Origin: Staphylothermus sp.
Lineage (GTDB): Archaea > Thermoproteota > Thermoprotei_A > Sulfolobales > Desulfurococcaceae
NCBI GenBank assembly: GCA_021159785.1
Contig: JAGHDU010000042.1
Span: forward strand, 1-6,355
Length of the DNA stretch: 6,355 nucleotides
Direction of reading: 5' to 3'
Shown here: positions 1-5,267 of the stretch, in pieces
Numbering within the stretch: the first letter of the stretch is position 1
Layout: each line of letters opens with the position of its first letter
Program-made: the position numbers and the translations under genes
Notes under the pieces: generated by a model
Seen by the model: only the letters and a program-made list of their open reading frames with translations
Told to the model about the DNA's origin: nothing
Database searches by the model: none

Positions 1-48
1 ACTACTTCATAGTCGTAACATAGAATAGTATAGTGAGGGATAATCGCT

Positions 49-360
49 TTGGGTAGGAGGAGGAAAAAGTACAAAAAGGTTATTAGAAGAGTAAGAAGGG
101 TACCAAAAATATTCCAGTGCCCTAACTGTGGTTCGAGAACACTTACCATTAAGTTTGAAAAACTTGATGTACAAAATTACAAGAAAGCAGTGATAACTTG
201 TGGGACATGTGGGCTATATGCTGAGATGCAGGTACCAGAGCTATATGAGTCTGTCGATGTATATGCTAAGTTTGTTGATTTATATGAGGAAGGTGAAATA
301 GAAGTACAATTTAAGAAACGTGAAGAAGAGAGTGGTGAAGTTATTGGGGAAAATCCATAA
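49..360 (+). CDS. Elf1-family transcription elongation factor (zinc ribbon)
   Basis: This 103-residue protein is an archaeal homologue of eukaryotic Elf1, a small zinc protein that associates with elongating RNA polymerase. The visible pattern fits the family. A very basic N-terminus (MGRRRKKYKK, continuing to about residue 20) is followed by a four-cysteine zinc ribbon: CPNC at 24-27 and CGTC at 51-54. After it comes the conserved patch ESVDVYAKFVDLYEEG (67-82), and the tail is acidic. The start is TTG at 49; an in-frame TGA at 34-36 excludes anything further upstream, and a GAGGG Shine-Dalgarno element lies at about 35-39. The GGGP synthase frame begins inside its 3' end, so the two are probably co-transcribed. 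The family call is firm; a role in elongation is inferred from the eukaryotic protein. Confidence 0.88.
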   Translation: MGRRRKKYKKVIRRVRRVPKIFQCPNCGSRTLTIKFEKLDVQNYKKAVITCGTCGLYAEMQVPELYESVDVYAKFVDLYEEGEIEVQFKKREEESGEVIGENP

Positions 361-1087
361 CTATATCATGGAGTCTATTAGTACGGGAAAAAAGCTTCAT
401 TTTACATTGATTGACCCCGATAAAGTTTCCGAGCCAGATAAATTAGAGAAGATAGCTAATTTAATGGCGGAGTATGGAACGGATGCTTTCTTAATTGGTG
501 GTAGTTTAGGAGTTACTCCGGAAGAAGCAACCGAAACTGCCAAAGTGCTTAAGAGTACAGGATTACCAGTTATAATTTTCCCAGGTAATATTAATTGTTT
601 AACTCCAGAAGCTGATGCTGTTTTATTCATGATTCTAATGAATTCTATGGAGAAATATTATTTGATTGAAGCACAGATTGCAGCATCAATTATCATAAAG
701 AAGTATGGATTAGAGACGCTTCCTACTTCTTATATTGTTGTGTATGGTGACACCGCAGTTGCCCACGTTGGAAGAGTTTATCCTATACCAATAAACAAAC
801 CTGAGATCGTTCTAGCTTATGCATTAGCGAGTGAAATGCTTGGTCTAAAATATATATACCTTGAAGCCGGGAGTGGTTCTCAAAAACCCGTTCCTCCGAC
901 ATTTTCTAGGATCGTAAAAAAGAATACTGATCTCGTAGTCATTGTGGGAGGCGGGATAAAATCCCCATATATAGCACAGGAGTTGCTTAAGAACGGTGCT
1001 GATATTATAGTTACTGGTACCATTGTTGAAGAGGATCCTCAAAAAGCAACTAAGATCATTGGAGCAATTAAAAATTTCAATCAATAA
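344..1087 (+). CDS. Geranylgeranylglyceryl phosphate synthase (GGGPS/PcrB family)
   Basis: The enzyme joins geranylgeranyl diphosphate to sn-glycerol-1-phosphate, making the first ether bond of archaeal membrane lipids. From the chosen start it has 247 residues, normal for this TIM-barrel family. Visible signatures are LHFTLIDPDK (18-27, with a metal-binding type Asp), GGS (52-54), FPGN (79-82), YLEAGSG (172-178), the phosphate-binding GGGI (202-205) and TGTIVEE (224-230). The TTG at 344 is preferred because GGTG at 333-336 sits 7 nt upstream and because the family usually has the GKIHNYIMESI-like helix before LHF. ATG at 368 would remove that helix, while GTG at 320, 332 or 335 would extend it. 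The start lies inside the Elf1 gene (17-nt overlap), which suggests translational coupling. Function is confident; the exact start is moderately so. Confidence 0.92.
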   Translation: MGKIHNYIMESISTGKKLHFTLIDPDKVSEPDKLEKIANLMAEYGTDAFLIGGSLGVTPEEATETAKVLKSTGLPVIIFPGNINCLTPEADAVLFMILMNSMEKYYLIEAQIAASIIIKKYGLETLPTSYIVVYGDTAVAHVGRVYPIPINKPEIVLAYALASEMLGLKYIYLEAGSGSQKPVPPTFSRIVKKNTDLVVIVGGGIKSPYIAQELLKNGADIIVTGTIVEEDPQKATKIIGAIKNFNQ

Positions 1088-1091
1088 GTAA

Positions 1092-1352
1092 CTATTGTTG
1101 TTTATTATGAGATAAATATTTTGATATAAATGCTTCTTCTAAATCCACATTTACCAGATTAGCAATACTGAGTAACCATGCAAACACGTCTGCTATTTCT
1201 TCACGTAAAGAATCAATATCTTGTTTAAGCAATGCCTCCGCGAGTTCACCTACTTCTTCACTGAACCATGTAAACGTCGCGTAAATTCCACGTGAATGGT
1301 CTCTCTCATAATACATTTTCTTAATCAATTTCTGAGCTTCTCGGATCTCCAA
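1092..1352 (-). CDS. MazG-family nucleotide pyrophosphohydrolase
   Basis: This small stand-alone MazG-domain protein (86 residues) belongs to a family that hydrolyses (d)NTPs to NMP and pyrophosphate, with a proposed house-cleaning role against abnormal nucleotides. The MazG metal-binding pattern is visible: EEVGE (32-36, the EExxE motif) and EEIAD (51-55, the ExxD motif with E52 and D55), each within a predicted helix. The N-terminus MEIREAQKLI is typical. The start is TTG at 1352, because GGAGGGG (1366-1360) precedes it by 7 nt. The frame stays open to TTG at 1370, but that start would place the ribosome binding site inside the gene. It converges on GGGP synthase with only 4 nt between the stop codons and is divergent from Sec61-beta. 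The natural substrate cannot be read from sequence. Confidence 0.85.
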   Translation of the reverse strand: MEIREAQKLIKKMYYERDHSRGIYATFTWFSEEVGELAEALLKQDIDSLREEIADVFAWLLSIANLVNVDLEEAFISKYLSHNKQQ

Positions 1353-1478
1353 AATACTGCCCCTCCACAACGGTAATTTACTTTTTGTAGCATTTTGTTA
1401 TTAAGCTATATATCTAATAAGGATTAATAAGGAATATAAACTAGGGATGTAGTATTTTAGGATGAGGTGTTAGGTAAG
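1353..1478. promoter_or_regulatory. Divergent promoter region between MazG and Sec61-beta genes
   Basis: This AT-rich intergenic stretch serves two divergent genes. On the + strand, TATAAA at 1435-1440 would place a transcription start near 1460-1465, and GAGGTG at 1464-1469 is the ribosome binding site for the ATG at 1479. On the - strand, TATATA-like sequence at about 1408-1413, or TTAATAA just downstream of it, could start transcription near 1375-1385 for the MazG gene. The boxes were read by eye from archaeal promoter spacing and have no experimental support. Confidence 0.5.
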
Positions 1479-1667
1479 ATGCCAAAATCTAAGTCTGGTA
1501 GAACTCATGGAAAAAAGAGGAAAGAAGCTCCAGGGCCTTTCACAGCTGCTGGATTGGTAAGATTTTATGAAGAAGCAGATGTTGGTATTAAAATAAAGCC
1601 ACAAGTACTCGTTATTCTCGCTTTAGCATTTTCTATCGCAATGATTGTATTGAGTAAAATAATGTAG
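1479..1667 (+). CDS. Preprotein translocase Sec61-beta subunit
   Basis: This 62-residue single-span membrane protein is the small beta subunit of the SecYE-beta translocon. A hydrophilic, basic cytosolic N-terminus (MPKSKSGRTHGKKRK) leads to the family signature TAAGLVRFYEE (22-32) and VGIKIKPQ (35-42). One hydrophobic helix follows (about 42-59, VLVILALAFSIAMIVL), ending in a short KIM tail. The order and length match archaeal Sec61-beta closely. ATG at 1479 is chosen because it follows GAGGTG (1464-1469) at normal spacing; an in-frame GTG at 1467 would overlap that site. The gene is monocistronic as far as can be seen and converges with the oxidoreductase operon, leaving 46 nt between the stops. 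Confidence 0.93.
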   Translation: MPKSKSGRTHGKKRKEAPGPFTAAGLVRFYEEADVGIKIKPQVLVILALAFSIAMIVLSKIM

Positions 1668-1686
1668 AGTAAATAGGATTTTATGT

Positions 1687-1692
1687 AAAAAA
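1687..1692 (-). terminator. Oligo-T tract after the oxidoreductase operon
   Basis: On the - strand a run of six T residues follows the beta-subunit stop codon by about 21 nt. Archaeal intrinsic termination relies on such U-tracts with little or no hairpin, so this is a plausible terminator for the operon. It is short, and the surroundings are AT-rich, so chance is not excluded. Confidence 0.35.
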
Positions 1693-1713
1693 GAGATTAA
1701 TTTAATATTGAAT

Positions 1714-2634
1714 TTACATATGTCGTTTGACCCATTCCCAATGTTGATTAACGTACGTTTCTATTTCTTTGATCTTTTCTTCAGTGATTCCTTTGAATCT
1801 ACCTTGGAGTTTGAGATACTCTATTATTGGTTTCCTCTTCTTTGGGTCCATATATGGTCTGCTAGGACCCGATAAGTGTATTTTGCCGTCATAATATTCA
1901 TATAGTATCCAGAGCCCGGTCTCTATGGCTAATTTACCCACCCTAACTGTGTATTTTGGATCGAATCTCCATCCTACTGGACAAGGGGCATGTAGGTGTA
2001 TGAATTTGAATCCTCTTATTTTCTTAGCTCTTTGTAGCTTTGCATAGAAGTCGTGTGGATACGCTATGCTCGCTGTTGCTACATATGGTACTCCGTGAGA
2101 GATCATTATTTTTGCAACATCTTTTTTGTGTTCTGTTTTACCTATAATTGGGGTTGTTGTTGTCCATGCTCCATATGGTGTTGAAGACGATCTCTGTATA
2201 CCCGTGTTCATGTATGCTTCGTTGTCATACATAATATAGATCATGTCGTGGTTTCTTTCAGCGGCGCCACTTAAGCTAGCCATTCCTATATCTGCTGTTC
2301 CACCGTCACCAGCCCACGCGATCACTTGTACATCTGTTATACCTCTTTTTCTCAAGGCTTCGGAAATACCGCTTGCAACAGCAGCTGCTGAGGCGAAGGC
2401 TACATGTACAACGCTTGCTTTTAGGGAATTGCCAGGATAGGCACCGACTACTACACTTGAACAACAAGCTGGGATAACTAGGATCATTTTTTCTCCGAAT
2501 ACAGCTGATATAACTTTCCAAGCCATTGGGATTGGGCATCCAGGGCATGCAGAGTCTCCTGGTAAGACTACTTCTCTCATATTAAAGGGTAAAGGCGATC
2601 TTGGCTTGGAGGACTGTGGATTAGGAGCTGTCAT
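1714..2634 (-). CDS. porB: 2-oxoacid:ferredoxin oxidoreductase, beta subunit (PorB/VorB-like)
   Basis: This 306-residue thiamine-diphosphate and iron-sulfur subunit takes part in CoA-dependent oxidation of pyruvate or a related 2-oxoacid, with electrons passing to ferredoxin. The ThDP motif is clear: GDGGTADIG (110-118) followed by DNEAYMNTG (137-145). After that comes IQRSSSTPYGAW, strongly typical of the POR/VOR family. Likely [4Fe-4S] ligands are C30 and C33 (CPGC), C57 or C58 (PACCSS) and C218 (HAPCPVGW). The start is ATG at 2634. GAGGTGATCC (2646-2637), an extended Shine-Dalgarno match, lies 5 nt before it if GAGGTGA is taken as the core. The frame stays open to ATG at 2658, inside the alpha gene. 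The sequence around the first cysteines is unusual (GDSACPGCPIP where many PorB proteins have GHxACAGCG). This is the last gene of the operon. Confidence 0.92.
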   Translation of the reverse strand: MTAPNPQSSKPRSPLPFNMREVVLPGDSACPGCPIPMAWKVISAVFGEKMILVIPACCSSVVVGAYPGNSLKASVVHVAFASAAAVASGISEALRKRGITDVQVIAWAGDGGTADIGMASLSGAAERNHDMIYIMYDNEAYMNTGIQRSSSTPYGAWTTTTPIIGKTEHKKDVAKIMISHGVPYVATASIAYPHDFYAKLQRAKKIRGFKFIHLHAPCPVGWRFDPKYTVRVGKLAIETGLWILYEYYDGKIHLSGPSRPYMDPKKRKPIIEYLKLQGRFKGITEEKIKEIETYVNQHWEWVKRHM

Positions 2635-2639
2635 TTGGA

Positions 2640-3818
2640 TCACCTCTTGTGGTACCATGTGAATACAGGTGGTTTTTCGCCTTTTTCGATGGTCTCAACA
2701 AAATTGGTCAACATTCTGGCGAAATCATTGTATGTTATATTTACGCCTCCAATACCTGCAACTATATTGCTCATCGTTGGTAACTTGTTCGTGTAGTGAT
2801 AGAGTCCTGTAATAAGATCTGAGAATAAGGGGCCCCAAGCCCCATAGCTTATTGAACGATCGAAGACTATTATTCCTTTTGCATTCTGGACTTTTTCCCA
2901 TATGTCTTCGTATGGGAATGGTCTGCAGAATCTGATTCTAATTACTCCTATTGGATAACCGTCTTCCCTTAACTTGTTGATAGCTTCTATTAAATCGCCG
3001 GTCCAAGCACCCATGGATACTGCAAAGTATTTAGCATCTTCACAATTTATGCATTGTATTAATCCACCGTATTTTCTACCAAATAATTTACCATATTCTT
3101 CGTCTACTTCTTTAATTACCTTTTTAGCGTTATTCATTGCTTTTTGTATTTCCATGAACATTTCTTCAGTATCTTCTGGCCAGGCAAGGTTTCCTAGTGC
3201 GAGTGGTTCTCTACCATCGATAACGTATTCCTGTCTCCTTGGTCCGAGCCATTGATCAACTATTTCTTGATCGGGTAATTCTACCGGCATCGTTGTATGT
3301 CCTAAGATGAATCCTTCAAGACCGACCATAACTGGTAAATAAACTCTAGGATCCTCACTTATCTTAAATGCTTGAAGTGTTAGGTCAAAGACTTCTTGAT
3401 TATCCATGGCGAAGCCCATTATCCAGCCCGCATCCCTTTGATCCATGTAATCGCTATGATCGGGCCATATATTCCATGGTGGTGCCAAGGCTCTTGTAAC
3501 AATCGCCATAACTGCCGGTATCCTAGCTCTTGAAACCCAGTGTACGAATTCATGCATATAAAGTAGACCTTGGCTACTCGTTGCAGTGAATGCTCTAGCG
3601 CCCGCTATTGCTGCACCAAAAGTTGCGGCTAGTGCTGAATGTTCAGATTCGACCCTTATCATGATTGCGTCGAGTTCTCCAGATTCTATCAATTCTGCTA
3701 ATTTTTCAACAATACTAGTCTGCGGTGTTATTGGATAAGCAGCGACAACGTCTACTTTTGCATACTTAGCAGCGTATGCAACAGCATAGTTACCTGTTAA
3801 TGCAACTAGTTTACCCAT
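2640..3818 (-). CDS. porA: 2-oxoacid:ferredoxin oxidoreductase, alpha subunit (PorA/VorA-like)
   Basis: This 392-residue subunit carries the ThDP pyrimidine-binding domain and the transketolase-C-like domain. Diagnostic segments are AAYPITPQTSIVEKL (26-40), where T31 matches the substrate-carboxylate threonine of PFOR. VESEHSA (56-62) holds E59, which matches the Glu that activates ThDP, and TATSSQGLLYMHE (78-90) follows. TRALAPPWNIWPDHSDY (108-124) carries R109, matching the substrate-site arginine, and leads into QRDAGW (127-132). These matches are by remembered family alignment. ATG at 3818 is chosen because GGAGGTG (3832-3826) precedes it by 7 nt; TTG at 3848 would overlap the delta gene. 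The protein ends in FTWYHKR, and YPITPQTSIVEK plus this ending recall archaeal VorA as much as PorA, so pyruvate versus branched-chain 2-oxoacid is open. Confidence 0.93.
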   Translation of the reverse strand: MGKLVALTGNYAVAYAAKYAKVDVVAAYPITPQTSIVEKLAELIESGELDAIMIRVESEHSALAATFGAAIAGARAFTATSSQGLLYMHEFVHWVSRARIPAVMAIVTRALAPPWNIWPDHSDYMDQRDAGWIMGFAMDNQEVFDLTLQAFKISEDPRVYLPVMVGLEGFILGHTTMPVELPDQEIVDQWLGPRRQEYVIDGREPLALGNLAWPEDTEEMFMEIQKAMNNAKKVIKEVDEEYGKLFGRKYGGLIQCINCEDAKYFAVSMGAWTGDLIEAINKLREDGYPIGVIRIRFCRPFPYEDIWEKVQNAKGIIVFDRSISYGAWGPLFSDLITGLYHYTNKLPTMSNIVAGIGGVNITYNDFARMLTNFVETIEKGEKPPVFTWYHKR

Positions 3819-3834
3819 GCATGAACACCTCCAT

Positions 3835-4116
3835 TTATTCCTCCTCAATTAGTTCTAGGGCATTTGAAGGACATACATCGACACAAACTCCACAGCCTTT
3901 ACAGTAATCATAATCTATTGTAGGGCCTCTGTCTGGTTCTACTCTGATAACATTTACTGGACAATAGATTTCGCATAGGAAGCATTTATTGCATTTATCA
4001 TAGTTTACTATAGGTCTTGTTATTCTCCAGAAACCTGTTTTTCCTGCAACTCCAACTTTGGGTTTCGCTAATGGGATCTTTATCCCTGTTTTTACAATTT
4101 GAACTTCTTTAACCAT
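3835..4116 (-). CDS. porD: 2-oxoacid:ferredoxin oxidoreductase, delta subunit (ferredoxin-like)
   Basis: This 93-residue polyferredoxin subunit carries electrons from the catalytic alpha/beta pair to external ferredoxin. Two complete [4Fe-4S] motifs are visible: CNKCFLCEIYCP (C42, C45, C48, C52) and CKGCGVCVDVCP (C72, C75, C78, C82). The N-terminal segment with GKTGFWRITRPIVNYDKC is typical of PorD/VorD subunits. The start is ATG at 4116, with GGAGGTG (4128-4122) five nt upstream inside the last codons of the gamma gene; 2 nt separate the two frames. Its own stop (3837-3835) lies just before the ribosome binding site of the alpha gene. All eight cluster cysteines are present, so the subunit appears functional. 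Confidence 0.93.
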   Translation of the reverse strand: MVKEVQIVKTGIKIPLAKPKVGVAGKTGFWRITRPIVNYDKCNKCFLCEIYCPVNVIRVEPDRGPTIDYDYCKGCGVCVDVCPSNALELIEEE

Positions 4117-4118
4117 TT

Positions 4119-4700
4119 TTACACCTCCATTAAAAGATTTAATTCATTATATGCTTGGTAAGCAGCCTTTGCATTAGCTTCACCTATTTTTCCGCCAAAA
4201 TATTCCCTGATAGCGTTAGTAATGTTGTCTATCGAGATTATTCCAGTTGCCTTAGAGAAAGCTCCTAGCATAGAAGTGTTTACAACGGGCCATCCAGCGA
4301 CGACGAGATTATGTTCTAAAGCTATCTTCTTAGCATCTACTTGATATATCTTGGCTTTTCCCTCAAGACTTAGTTTATCTAAGTCGATCTTGTAGTTATG
4401 TGGCGCATTTACTATTACTACTCCATTATCGCGTACTGTTACCCGCTTAGTTACTCCTATATCTATTAATTTTCTATCAAGTACTAGCAAGATATCGGTT
4501 TCATAAAACATTCCGTGTCTAAGGATAGGTTTGTCGCTAATTCTGGCAAATGCTAGGACTGGTGCACCACGTCTCTCGGCACCGAAGAAAGGAAATCCTT
4601 GACCGTAGAGTCCTTGTTTGAGTGCAGCCAATACTAGAATGTTTGCAGCGGTAACTCCTCCTTGTCCACCTCTACCATAGAATATTATTTCATACATCAT
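4119..4700 (-). CDS. porG: 2-oxoacid:ferredoxin oxidoreductase, gamma subunit
   Basis: This 193-residue gamma subunit is the first gene of the operon. The family signature is visible in MYEIIFYGRGGQGGVTAANIL near the N-terminus, followed by GFPFFGAERRGAPVLAFARIS (35-55) and, later, VAGWPVVNTSMLGAFSKATG. In the family this domain packs against the catalytic subunits and is needed for the assembled enzyme. The start is ATG at 4700, with GGAGTGAT (4714-4707) 6 nt upstream; the adjacent ATG at 4697 is possible and changes one residue. The gamma-delta-alpha-beta order matches archaeal four-subunit POR/VOR operons. Substrate specificity is not set by this subunit. Confidence 0.93.
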   Translation of the reverse strand: MMYEIIFYGRGGQGGVTAANILVLAALKQGLYGQGFPFFGAERRGAPVLAFARISDKPILRHGMFYETDILLVLDRKLIDIGVTKRVTVRDNGVVIVNAPHNYKIDLDKLSLEGKAKIYQVDAKKIALEHNLVVAGWPVVNTSMLGAFSKATGIISIDNITNAIREYFGGKIGEANAKAAYQAYNELNLLMEV

Positions 4701-4744
4701 AGTAGAATCACTCCATACATAATAATATTTATCATCTGTACTGG

Positions 4745-4750
4745 TTTATA
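4745..4750 (-). promoter_or_regulatory. TATA box candidate for the oxidoreductase operon
   Basis: On the - strand the sequence reads CATATAAACC, with TATAAA at 4750-4745. A start about 25 nt downstream (near 4722) would give a leader of roughly 22 nt that includes the GGAGTGAT ribosome binding site before the gamma-subunit ATG. A second AT-rich candidate (ATAAATATTATT, about 4733-4722) lies closer but would start transcription inside that site, so it is less favoured. Confidence 0.5.
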
Positions 4751-4762
4751 TGGGTAAGGATG

Positions 4763-4782
4763 TATCTATAGAATAATAGATA
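4763..4782. repeat. Inverted repeat, 7-bp arms with 6-nt spacer
   Basis: TATCTAT (4763-4769) and ATAGATA (4776-4782) are exact reverse complements separated by AGAATA. The repeat lies between the operon promoter and the TATA-like box of the candidate RNA. Its size and symmetry suit a dimeric regulator site, but AT-rich DNA produces such repeats by chance, and no known operator is recognised. Confidence 0.35.
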
Positions 4783-4790
4783 AATAAATT
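4780..4790 (+). promoter_or_regulatory. TATA-like box for the GC-rich RNA candidate
   Basis: ATAAATAAATT on the + strand lies 20-30 nt before the first helix of the GC-rich island. A start 25 nt downstream of its centre would fall at about 4810, just before the outer stem (4814). The position fits archaeal promoter geometry; the box itself is only a loose match. Confidence 0.35.
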
Positions 4791-4810
4791 TTGAAGAAAG
4801 GTCGTCATCC

Positions 4811-4884
4811 CTTGACACGGTCTACCCCTGCGGGGTGAGGTGTATATGTCCCCCGCCGCGGATCCCGTGTCTCATAGGTCAGAC
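4811..4884 (+). ncRNA. Candidate structured non-coding RNA (GC-rich island)
   Basis: In an AT-rich region, 4801-4884 is about 62% G+C (52 of 84 bases by hand count), a classic sign of a structured RNA in a hyperthermophile. An outer 7-bp stem is perfect: GACACGG (4814-4820) with CCGTGTC (4865-4871). Inside it, GCGGGG (4830-4835) pairs perfectly with CCCCGC (4851-4856), leaving internal-loop strands of 9 and 8 nt. An alternative inner hairpin is ACCCC/GGGGT (4824-4828 with 4832-4836). The nested-stem-with-pocket layout recalls archaeal H/ACA guide RNAs, and UGA follows the inner stem. However, no ACA box directly follows the outer stem and the kink-turn is incomplete. It could instead be an upstream control element of the next gene. 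Ends and strand are estimates. Confidence 0.45.
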
Positions 4885-4908
4885 AATAAATTTAACAACC
4901 ATAACGAC

Positions 4909-4915
4909 TTTATAA
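4909..4915 (+). promoter_or_regulatory. TATA box candidate for the cysteine-rich protein gene
   Basis: TTTATAA at 4909-4915 would start transcription near 4935-4940, almost at the TTG start codon (4936), giving a leaderless or very short-leader mRNA. AATAAATTTAA at about 4885-4895 is a second candidate that would leave about 20 nt of leader containing the GGTGG motif (4927-4931). Either one argues that the gene starts downstream of the GC-rich island. Confidence 0.4.
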
Positions 4916-4935
4916 CTATTCTAAGTGGTGGGAAA

Positions 4936-5175
4936 TTGACCATTTATTGGGAACGTTGTGATATTTGTGGTAGATATCATCCACTCCGCCAGTGTACGAT
5001 GGAACCAGATTTGATGGTATGCGTTCATTGTTGTGTAGCATGTCCGAGAAGGGAGAGATGTCCGAACCCAGTGTGGGGAATTGTATATAGGAGAGTTGCA
5101 TTAAGAAAAGAAACGCCCAAGTTTGATGAAAAGAAGAAGTTGTTAGAAGAGCTTCTGTCGAAGTTAGAAAAGTGA
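4936..5175 (+). CDS. Small cysteine-rich, probable zinc-binding protein, function unknown
   Basis: From TTG at 4936 this is a 79-residue protein with eight cysteines in its first 42 residues: CDIC (8-11), C20, CVHCC (29-33), C36 and C42. Histidines at 15 and 31 could also bind metal. The CxxC pairs suggest a zinc ribbon or double zinc site, but the sequence matches no family I can name. The C-terminal third (about 58-79, KETPKFDEKKKLLEELLSKLEK) is charged and predicted helical. The TTG start is preferred because GGTGG (4927-4931) lies just upstream, and because the longer frame from GTG at 4840 would translate the GC-rich structured island into a low-complexity leader. It converges with PCNA, 92 nt apart. 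Confidence 0.65.
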   Translation: MTIYWERCDICGRYHPLRQCTMEPDLMVCVHCCVACPRRERCPNPVWGIVYRRVALRKETPKFDEKKKLLEELLSKLEK

Positions 5176-5267
5176 TAGATCACATTAGATGGAGTAAACT
5201 ATACCGAACCTGTAAAAATTTAGTTAATGGATATTTGATTAAACAGTGTTGCAAAGATTGTTTGTAT

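Noticed and set aside
1..48. Possible 3' end of an upstream gene at the left edge.
   Set aside because: All three + strand frames hit stops within the first 28 bases, so at most a few C-terminal codons could be present and nothing can be identified.
397..630. Long - strand frame antisense to GGGP synthase, plus similar antisense frames over the oxidoreductase genes (2243-2440, 2974-3255) and at 845-1084.
   Set aside because: They mirror strongly conserved coding regions on the other strand and have no family features or ribosome binding sites.
4801..4890. The GC-rich island as a tRNA, C/D box guide or SRP RNA.
   Set aside because: There is no T-arm GTTCRANTC-type sequence or cloverleaf, no paired C (RTGATGA) and D (CTGA) boxes, and it is far too short and unlike SRP RNA.
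4840..4935. N-terminal extension of the cysteine-rich protein from GTG 4840.
   Set aside because: The 32 extra codons read through the GC-rich structured island and a TATA-like box. They give a leader without motifs, while TTG 4936 has a ribosome binding site.
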